Source: Dysgonamonadaceae bacterium
GTDB lineage: Bacteria > Bacteroidota > Bacteroidia > Bacteroidales > Azobacteroidaceae
NCBI GenBank assembly: GCA_031287395.1
Contig: JAITTA010000041.1
Coordinates: 1 to 13,388, forward strand
Length of the DNA: 13,388 nt
Direction of reading: 5' to 3'
Position 1 is the stretch's first letter. Each line of letters starts with the position of its first letter. Of this stretch, positions 5,779-11,865 are shown piece after piece. The translations under genes and the position numbers were made by a program. The notes beneath the pieces were generated by a model. The model worked only from the letters and a program-made list of their open reading frames with translations. It was not told the origin of the DNA and did no database searches.

Positions 5779-7446
5779 ATGGAAGAAAAAATTCGAATTT
5801 ATTGTAAAAACATAAAAAAATATCAGGATTTTAACCTTGGAATTTCTTTACTGGAAATTTACGAAGAAATGCAGGTAAATTTACCTTATCAACTTGCAAG
5901 TGTTAGAGTTAATAATAAAACGGAGAATTTGAATTTCAGATGTTATACATCGAAGGATGTCGAATTTTTTGATCTGAGCGATTCTTCGGGTATGAGGACG
6001 TATGTACGTTCCTTATGTTTCATTTTGTCAAAAGCGGTTAATGATTTGTTTCCCGGGAAGGAGATTTATATAGAACACCCTGTCTCAAAGGGGTACTATT
6101 GCGATTTAGCTTTAGGAAGACCAATTACAGACGAAGACGTCGAACACCTGAAAGCAAGAATGCAGGAGATCATTGATCAATCTCTTCCGTTTGAAACCCA
6201 TTCGGGACAAACGGCTGAAGTGGTCAAATTGTTTCGCAAATACAATATGGAAGACAAGGCCATTCTGCTCGAAACTGTCGGGAAAGTTTACAGTACCTAC
6301 AATCTGCTGGGAGGACACATCGATTATTATTACGGGGCCTTATTGCCGGATACCGGATGGGTGTATCTTTTCGGTTTGGAAAAACTTAATGGAGGACTTT
6401 TATTAAGGGTTCCCGACATGCAGAATCCTTTGGAATTACAACCTTTTGTCCGGCAGGAAAAAATGATGGGAGTTTTTCAGGATCATCTGAAATTCCAACG
6501 GATCATGGGAATGTCGAATGTCGGAGATTTAAACCGGACGCATGAATCGGGTTTTACCCCTTCTTTGGTTAAAGTAGCTGAAGCCATTCAGGAAAAACTG
6601 ATAGCCAGGATTGCCGATGAAATTGCAGAAAAATACAATGATGGAGTCAGGATCGTATTGATATCCGGACCTTCCTCATCCGGGAAGACAACTTTCTGCA
6701 AACGTTTGCAGGTTCAATTGATGACAAATACCATCCGTCCGATGGCTATTTCACTTGATGACTATTATGTCGATCGTATCAATACTCCGTTGGACGAATC
6801 GGGAGAATATGATTTTGAATCGCTTTATGCAATTGATCTTCATCTTTTTAATTCCGATCTGAAGAAGATACTTGCAGGAAAAGAAATCGCACTGCCCACT
6901 TATGATTTTACACAGGGTAAACGGATTTACAGAGGGAATACCATCCGGTTGGAAGAAAATTCAGTTTTGGTAATGGAAGGAATTCATGCTTTGAATCCGG
7001 AACTATTGCCAGAAATAGATCATGCGACTACATATAAAATCTATGTTTCCGCGTTGACTACGATTTCTTTGGATAATCATAACTGGATCTCAACTACGGA
7101 TAATCGTCTGATACGACGTATTGTCAGGGATTATCAGTTCCGCAAATATTCGGCTAAGGAAACAATTGCCCGTTGGGTAAGCGTGCGGAAAGGAGAAGAT
7201 AAATGGATTTTTCCTTATCAGGAAGGGGCCGATGCCATGTTTAATTCTGCCATGTTGTATGAATTGGCTGTTCTCAGAAAATATGCCGAACCTATTCTTG
7301 CAGAGGTATTACCGCGTGATCCTGAGTATGCGGAAGCTTACCGGTTATCGAAGTTCTTGAAATATTTTGTTTATATTGACATTGATGAATTACCGAATAC
7401 TTCGTTATTAAGAGAATTTTTAGGAGGTAGTAGTTTTAGGTATTAA
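5779..7446 (+). CDS. Nucleoside (uridine-type) kinase with N-terminal TGS and ThrRS-like domains
   Basis: The 555-residue product combines three parts. Residues about 1-65 look like a TGS domain. Residues about 70-215 resemble the second N-terminal (editing/SAD) domain of threonyl-tRNA synthetase, seen in EIYIEHPVSKGYYCDLALG and RPITDEDVEHLKARM. The metal-binding HxxxH of the true editing domain is not there: the corresponding place reads SLCFILSKAV, and no Cys-x3-His partner is seen, so aminoacyl-tRNA editing is unlikely. Residues about 285-510 are a P-loop kinase of the uridine kinase/phosphoribulokinase group, with Walker A GPSSSGKT at 297-304, then ISLDDYYVDR, LPTYDFTQGKR and VMEGIHALNP. 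It probably phosphorylates uridine/cytidine or another nucleoside in the cytoplasm for salvage; the substrate cannot be fixed from sequence. ATG 5779 lies behind a TATTTTTG element. This architecture is common in Bacteroidota, at about this length. Confidence 0.88.
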   Translation: MEEKIRIYCKNIKKYQDFNLGISLLEIYEEMQVNLPYQLASVRVNNKTENLNFRCYTSKDVEFFDLSDSSGMRTYVRSLCFILSKAVNDLFPGKEIYIEHPVSKGYYCDLALGRPITDEDVEHLKARMQEIIDQSLPFETHSGQTAEVVKLFRKYNMEDKAILLETVGKVYSTYNLLGGHIDYYYGALLPDTGWVYLFGLEKLNGGLLLRVPDMQNPLELQPFVRQEKMMGVFQDHLKFQRIMGMSNVGDLNRTHESGFTPSLVKVAEAIQEKLIARIADEIAEKYNDGVRIVLISGPSSSGKTTFCKRLQVQLMTNTIRPMAISLDDYYVDRINTPLDESGEYDFESLYAIDLHLFNSDLKKILAGKEIALPTYDFTQGKRIYRGNTIRLEENSVLVMEGIHALNPELLPEIDHATTYKIYVSALTTISLDNHNWISTTDNRLIRRIVRDYQFRKYSAKETIARWVSVRKGEDKWIFPYQEGADAMFNSAMLYELAVLRKYAEPILAEVLPRDPEYAEAYRLSKFLKYFVYIDIDELPNTSLLREFLGGSSFRY

Positions 7447-7456
7447 AAACAATCTT

Positions 7457-7464
7457 TATCTTTG
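7457..7464 (+). promoter_or_regulatory. Putative -7 element (TATCTTTG) of rpoN
   Basis: TATCTTTG matches TAnnTTTG just after the stop of the kinase gene (7444-7446). A TTTT at 7434-7437, inside the kinase coding end, is 19 bp upstream and could act as a weak -33 box. Transcription would start near 7470, giving a leader of about 30 nt to the ATG at 7504. This argues against the in-frame TTG at 7462 as the start. Confidence 0.55.
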
Positions 7465-7503
7465 CATTGTTTTTTTACTAAAAATACTTTTGACATTCTG
7501 AAG

Positions 7504-8967
7504 ATGATCAGACAACAGTTAAGCCAGAGACTACAACAAAAACTATCCCCATTGCAAATCCAGCAAGTTAAAATGTTGGAACTTAATGCGATAGAATTGG
7601 AAAACAGGATAGATCGGGAGTTGGAAGAAAATCCGGCTTTGGATGAGGTCGACGATTCTTCGTCCGTTTCGAACGAAGAAACCAGTACCGATGAGTTTGA
7701 CCCCAATGATGAAGGTAATATTTCGGAGGAAGATATTGTTCTCGGCGATTATTTAAATGAAGACGATATTCCCGATTATAAGTTTCAGCAGAACAATTAT
7801 TCTCCGGAAAATCAGAAAGACGATATTCCGTATTCTGAGGCAGAGTCCTTTCAGGAATATTTGCTTGACCAATTGCGCTTAAGGCCGCTTACGGAAGAAC
7901 AATTCAGGATTGGGGAATACCTGATTGGAAATATTGATGAAGACGGATACCTGAGACGTGATCTGGGAGCGATCTCTGATGATCTGGCTTTTCAATACGG
8001 GGATGACGTTCCCGTATCTGAAATCGAAAAAGTATTGGAGGTAATCAAAGAGTTTGATCCGTCGGGAGTTGCTTCCGGGGACCTGAAAGAATGTCTCTTA
8101 TTACAACTCAAACGGAAGACTCCGACTCCGGCAAGAAAAAAAGCCTGTAAAATTCTGGAAAATTATTTTGAAGAATTTTCGAAAAAACACTTTGAAAAAA
8201 TATTGAAGGGGATGAACATTAGTGAAGATGAATTGAAAGACGTTATTAAAGAGATTACATTGTTAAGCCCAAAGCCGGGAAGTGCTTGGGAAAGCAATCT
8301 GGAGACGAAGATGTCTCAGATCAATCCGGATTTTGTAATTGAGGTGGTAAACGGAGAACTTCTTTTTAACATGCCGCAACAAAATATTCCGGAACTAAGA
8401 ATTAATCGCGAATATCAGGAAATGTTCGACGACTATTCGAAAAATAAGAAAAACCAATCGGCGGATAGACGGGAAGCTTTACTTTTTGTGAAGCAAAAAT
8501 TGGATTCGGCAAAATGGTTTATTGATGCTGTTAAACAAAGACAGAATACGCTGAAAGGTACGATGTTGGCTATTGTGGAACTTCAACGTGATTTTTTCCT
8601 GTCGGGAGAAGAGCAGGATCTCAGGCCGATGATACTTAAGGATGTAGCTGAACTTAGCGGGTATGATATATCAACCATATCGCGGGTAAGCAACAGTAAA
8701 TATGTTCAAACGAATTATGGAATTTATCCTTTGAAATATTTCTTTTCCGAATCCCTTCAGAATGAGGCCGGAAAAGAAGTTTCTACCCGGGAAGTGAAAG
8801 CAATTCTGAAAGCGTGCATCGAAAAGGAAGATAAAAATAAACCGCTTACGGATGATGCTTTGGTGAGGGAACTGAAAGACAAAGGTTATGAAGTTGCAAG
8901 GAGAACGATTGCTAAATACCGGGAACAACTGGGAATCCCGGTTGCCCGGTTAAGGAAAGAGATATAG
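7504..8967 (+). CDS. rpoN: RNA polymerase sigma-54 factor (RpoN)
   Basis: The 487-residue protein directs RNA polymerase to -24/-12 promoters that need an AAA+ enhancer-binding activator. Region I, the activator-interacting domain, is at about 1-48 and shows the expected Gln/Leu-rich pattern (QQLSQRLQQKLSPLQIQQVK, then ELENRIDRELEENPALDE). An acidic linker covers about 49-110, followed by the core-binding domain (about 110-290) and the DNA-binding domain. The RpoN box ARRTIAKYRE is at 465-474 and nearly identical to the consensus ARRTVAKYRE. Length is normal and the gene is intact. The frame is open upstream to a TTG at 7462, but ATG 7504 gives the family-typical N-terminus and leaves room for the leader from the -7 element at 7457. 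No enhancer-binding protein gene is in the window. Confidence 0.97.
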   Translation: MIRQQLSQRLQQKLSPLQIQQVKMLELNAIELENRIDRELEENPALDEVDDSSSVSNEETSTDEFDPNDEGNISEEDIVLGDYLNEDDIPDYKFQQNNYSPENQKDDIPYSEAESFQEYLLDQLRLRPLTEEQFRIGEYLIGNIDEDGYLRRDLGAISDDLAFQYGDDVPVSEIEKVLEVIKEFDPSGVASGDLKECLLLQLKRKTPTPARKKACKILENYFEEFSKKHFEKILKGMNISEDELKDVIKEITLLSPKPGSAWESNLETKMSQINPDFVIEVVNGELLFNMPQQNIPELRINREYQEMFDDYSKNKKNQSADRREALLFVKQKLDSAKWFIDAVKQRQNTLKGTMLAIVELQRDFFLSGEEQDLRPMILKDVAELSGYDISTISRVSNSKYVQTNYGIYPLKYFFSESLQNEAGKEVSTREVKAILKACIEKEDKNKPLTDDALVRELKDKGYEVARRTIAKYREQLGIPVARLRKEI

Positions 8968-8969
8968 CA

Positions 8970-9040
8970 GGGGTTCAAAATTTTAACCCCGTACAGATTG
9001 GAAATTCTCAACCTGCACGGATTAAAAATTTAATCCCGTA
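8970..9040. repeat. Array of three consecutive imperfect palindromes between rpoN and gcvH
   Basis: Three hairpin-forming units follow one another. Unit 1 (8970-8990) has arms GGGGTT and AACCCC around an AAAATTTT centre. Unit 2 (8994-9015) has CAGATTG and CAACCTG, one mismatch, around GAAATTCT. Unit 3 (9019-9036) has GGATTAAA and TTTAATCC with a 2-nt loop. Short linkers of related sequence (CGTACA, CAC, CGTA) repeat after each unit, so the set has a period of about 23-25 nt. It begins 2 bp after the rpoN stop and fills most of the 101-bp gap. It may act as a terminator or RNA-stabilising element for rpoN, or be a dispersed palindromic repeat family; the sequence alone does not decide. Confidence 0.75.
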
Positions 9041-9068
9041 AAAATTAATAATTATAAAATAATTTATC

Positions 9069-9449
9069 ATGAATTTTCCAGAAGGATTAAAGTACACCAA
9101 AGATCATGAATGGATCCGTGTAGAAGGAGAAACCGCTTATGTAGGAATTACAGATTATGCCCAGGAAGAATTGGGAGAAATCGTTTTTGTCGATGTGGAT
9201 ACTGTAGGAGAAATTATCGACCAAAACAATATTTTTGGATCAATCGAAGCCGTAAAAACAGTTTCGGATCTTTTGATGCCTGTTTCGGCAGAAGTGCTCA
9301 AACTGAACGAATCGTTGGAAAATCAACCTGAATTGGTTAACAAAGATCCTTACGGAAAAGGATGGATTATTCAAGTAGAAGTAAAAGACACTGCACAAAT
9401 TGCCGGCTTGCTTTCTGCCGCCGATTATAAAGCATTTATCGGGAAATGA
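9069..9449 (+). CDS. gcvH: Glycine cleavage system H protein
   Basis: This 126-residue protein is the lipoyl carrier of the glycine cleavage complex; it shuttles the aminomethyl intermediate between the P, T and L proteins in the cytoplasm. The family N-terminus (LKYTKDHEWIRVEG) and the lipoyl-attachment motif GSIEAVKTVSDLLMP are both present; Lys63 is the predicted lipoylated residue. The C-terminal part (NKDPYGKGWIIQVEV) is also typical, and the length is normal. Genes for the P, T and L proteins are not in the window. The start ATG 9069 has no Shine-Dalgarno sequence but sits behind a 28-bp AT-rich stretch. The stop overlaps the start of purE (ATGA at 9446-9449), so the two are probably translationally coupled, tying one-carbon supply from glycine to purine synthesis. 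Confidence 0.97.
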   Translation: MNFPEGLKYTKDHEWIRVEGETAYVGITDYAQEELGEIVFVDVDTVGEIIDQNNIFGSIEAVKTVSDLLMPVSAEVLKLNESLENQPELVNKDPYGKGWIIQVEVKDTAQIAGLLSAADYKAFIGK

Positions 9450-9952
9450 CACCTGTTGTAAGTATTATTATGGGGAGTACTTCCGACCTTCCGGTTATGG
9501 AAAAGGCCGCAAAAGTATTTGATGACTTTGAAGTACCCTTTGAAATGCAGGCTTTGTCCGCTCACCGGACTCCTGAGGAAGTGGAAGAATTTGCTAAAAC
9601 GGCTAAAAATCGCGGAATCAAGGTCATTATTGCAGCCGCAGGGATGGCTGCCCATCTTCCCGGGGTTATTGCTTCCATGACCACTTTGCCTGTGATTGGT
9701 GTTCCTATCAATTCTTCTTTGGACGGGATAGACGCCCTGTTGGCTATTGTCCAGATGCCTCCGGGAGTTCCTGTGGCTACGGTGAGTATCAACGGATCAA
9801 TGAACGCAGCAATACTTGCGGTACAAATGCTTGCAATAGAAAATAAAGAATTGCAGGCAAGGCTTGTAACCAACAAGGAAGAACTCAAAACGAAGATTGT
9901 TCAGGCGAATAATGAACTCTCTTCAATCAAGTTTAAGTTTAAAACGAATTGA
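9446..9952 (+). CDS. purE: N5-carboxyaminoimidazole ribonucleotide mutase (PurE, class I)
   Basis: The 168-residue enzyme converts N5-CAIR to 4-carboxy-AIR in purine biosynthesis. Class I signatures are visible: IIMGSTSDLPVM at 7-18, SAHRTP at 38-43 with the catalytic His40 (His45 in E. coli), and AAGMAAHLPGV at 64-74 closing over the ribose phosphate, then PVIGVPI and SINGSMNAAILAVQML. The class II (AIR carboxylase) loop is not seen. Class I PurE normally works with PurK, which is not in the window. The C-terminal helix ends in a somewhat extended polar tail (after about residue 145). The start ATG overlaps the gcvH stop by 4 bp. A long hairpin 8 bp after the stop probably ends or attenuates the transcript before ispG. 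Confidence 0.97.
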   Translation: MTPVVSIIMGSTSDLPVMEKAAKVFDDFEVPFEMQALSAHRTPEEVEEFAKTAKNRGIKVIIAAAGMAAHLPGVIASMTTLPVIGVPINSSLDGIDALLAIVQMPPGVPVATVSINGSMNAAILAVQMLAIENKELQARLVTNKEELKTKIVQANNELSSIKFKFKTN

Positions 9953-9959
9953 TTATATC

Positions 9960-10020
9960 TCACACAAACCTCACAGATTACACGGATATTTATTTGTGTA
10001 AATCTGTGAGGTTTGTGTGA
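9960..10020. terminator. Long near-perfect inverted repeat between purE and ispG
   Basis: The left arm 9960-9983 and right arm 9996-10020 pair over 24 bp with a single extra A on the right, around a 12-nt loop. The outer part is TCACACAAACCTCACAG against CTGTGAGGTTTGTGTGA. It lies 8 bp after the purE stop. It is followed by AATAATTTTA, a poor U-tract, so termination is plausible but not certain. The phrase resembles dispersed intergenic palindromes I associate with Bacteroidota genomes (recollection, not checked), so it could be a mobile REP-like repeat that also protects the 3' end of the gcvH-purE mRNA. Confidence 0.7.
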
Positions 10021-10048
10021 AATAATTTTATGAAATTTGTATGAAACT

Positions 10049-11767
10049 ATGAAAAACTTTAATTACGAACGAAGAAAATCATCAATCGTACGTATTGGAG
10101 ATACACCGTTGGGAGGAGAGTATCCCATCCGCGTGCAATCGATGACCAATACTTCTACGATGGATACGAATGGTAGCGTGGAACAATGTCTCCGCATCAT
10201 TGATGCCGGAGGAGAATATGTACGGCTTACGGCACAAGGTGTTCGTGAAGCCGAAAATCTGAAAAATATCCGTGAAGAACTGAATAAAAGAGGATATCAT
10301 ACGCCTTTGATTGCCGACATTCATTTCAATCCCAAAGCCGCCGACAGTGCTGCCAGAACAGTCGAAAAAGTCAGGATTAATCCGGGAAATTATATTGATC
10401 CGGTTAAAACTTTTGCAAAATTTGAATATACGGATGAAGAATATGCTGCAGAAATAGAAAAAATAAAAGATCGTTTTATCCCGTTCCTGAACATCTGTAA
10501 AGAAAACAATACGGCCATTCGTATAGGAGTCAATCATGGTTCGTTATCCGACCGGATCATGTCGCGTTATGGCGATACACCCCGGGGAATGGTTGAATCT
10601 TGTATGGAATTTCTTCGTATATGTGTTGCCGAAAATTTTTCCGATGTTGTATTATCCATTAAGGCTTCCGTGACTTCCGTCATGGTTCGTACAGTACGTT
10701 TGTTGGTGGATTGTATGGAAAAGGAAAATATGTTTTTCCCTTTGCATCTGGGTGTTACGGAAGCCGGAGACGGTGAAGACGGCAGAATCAAATCGGCGGT
10801 GGGAATAGGGACTTTGTTGATGGAAGGTATTGGAGATACCATTCGTGTATCTCTGAGTGAAAACCCGGAATCCGAGATCCCGGTTTGCCGGAAAATCGTC
10901 GATCATGTAAAAGAAAAAGAGGGACATCCTTTTGTCTCCGGAAAAATTTTTCCTGGATATCATCCTTTTGACCCGGAAAAAAGAAAATCATTTAAAGCCG
11001 GTGAATTCGGGGGAGGGCAACCTCCTGTGGTCATTGAAAACACGATTTCGCCATTATTCAATGCCGGACAATCGGCCGAGTGGAAGAAATGTGATTCGAT
11101 ACCGAAATTTCTGGAACTCGGATTGAATGACCTGGATGATGAAATGTTGTTCTTGTTGAAACAGGACAGGAATACGGTAGTTATCATGGAAAGTAATCAC
11201 CTGTTTTCTGTGGGAGAGCAAAAAGCATTTCTTCATCGTTTATGGAATGAAGGAGCGGATAATCCCATAATTATCAAACGCGTTTATAACGAAACAGATG
11301 TCGAATCTCTCCAAATTAAGGCAGCAATAGACTGTAGCGTCTTTTTTCTGGATATGCTGGCCGACGGCATCTGGATTCAGAATACATCTTCCGGAATACC
11401 TCCGGATCAACTGAAATCAATCAGCTATGGAATATTACAGGCAACAGGACGCCTGATAACTAAAACGGAATATGTCTCCTGCCCGAGTTGCGGCCGTACT
11501 TTATTCGACTTGCAATCTACCATTAAAAAGATTAAAGCGGCAACAAATCACCTTAAGGGGCTAAAGATCGGGATTATGGGCTGTATTGTCAATGGTCCCG
11601 GAGAAATGGCCGATGCGGATTACGGTTATGTCGGAGCCGGACCGGGTCAAATCAGTTTGTACAAGGGTAAAGAATGCGTTGAAAAGAACATACCTGCAGA
11701 GCAGGCTGTAGAAAGTCTGATTAATCTGATCAAAAAACATGGAGATTGGAAAGAAGCCGATGTATAA
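10049..11767 (+). CDS. ispG: 4-hydroxy-3-methylbut-2-enyl diphosphate synthase (IspG/GcpE), long form with central insertion
   Basis: IspG reduces MEcPP to HMBPP in the MEP pathway of isoprenoid synthesis, using a [4Fe-4S] cluster. The N-terminal TIM-barrel signatures are clear: GGEYPIRVQSMTNTSTMDT, LIADIHFNP and VRINPGNY. Cluster ligands are Cys478 and Cys481 (SCPSCGRT), Cys512 and Glu519 (MGCIVNGPGE). In E. coli these are at 270, 273, 305 and 312, so 207-208 residues are added before the cluster domain; this is the extra-domain form known from Bacteroidota, chlamydiae, Thermus-type bacteria and plants. The product has 572 residues from ATG 10049; an in-frame TTG at 10037 is less likely because it adds only four residues. 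The gene follows the hairpin after purE by 28 bp; no clear TAnnTTTG box lies between, so it may depend on readthrough from gcvH-purE. Confidence 0.96.
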   Translation: MKNFNYERRKSSIVRIGDTPLGGEYPIRVQSMTNTSTMDTNGSVEQCLRIIDAGGEYVRLTAQGVREAENLKNIREELNKRGYHTPLIADIHFNPKAADSAARTVEKVRINPGNYIDPVKTFAKFEYTDEEYAAEIEKIKDRFIPFLNICKENNTAIRIGVNHGSLSDRIMSRYGDTPRGMVESCMEFLRICVAENFSDVVLSIKASVTSVMVRTVRLLVDCMEKENMFFPLHLGVTEAGDGEDGRIKSAVGIGTLLMEGIGDTIRVSLSENPESEIPVCRKIVDHVKEKEGHPFVSGKIFPGYHPFDPEKRKSFKAGEFGGGQPPVVIENTISPLFNAGQSAEWKKCDSIPKFLELGLNDLDDEMLFLLKQDRNTVVIMESNHLFSVGEQKAFLHRLWNEGADNPIIIKRVYNETDVESLQIKAAIDCSVFFLDMLADGIWIQNTSSGIPPDQLKSISYGILQATGRLITKTEYVSCPSCGRTLFDLQSTIKKIKAATNHLKGLKIGIMGCIVNGPGEMADADYGYVGAGPGQISLYKGKECVEKNIPAEQAVESLINLIKKHGDWKEADV

Positions 11768-11865
11768 TGTTAAATTTTTGCTGATAGTGAAGGAATTCTC
11801 ATTTATTTTTCTTTAATTTGTAGTTAATATAATTTTAACGGTCATAATTTGAAAATTGTTGCGCT

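Noticed and set aside
7462..7503. Upstream TTG start for rpoN (14 extra residues)
   Set aside because: The TTG overlaps the TATCTTTG promoter element and the extra residues are not typical of sigma-54; ATG 7504 gives the normal N-terminus.
8970..9040. Three-unit array read as a small CRISPR
   Set aside because: The units are short, differ in sequence and have only 3-6 nt linkers rather than unique 30-40 nt spacers; no cas genes are present.
11768..11865. Possible terminator or promoter in the 98-bp gap between ispG and the DUF349 gene
   Set aside because: Only a weak dyad around GGAATTC (about 11790-11800) and TTAATTTG-like strings that miss the TAnnTTTG spacing were seen, so nothing is called.
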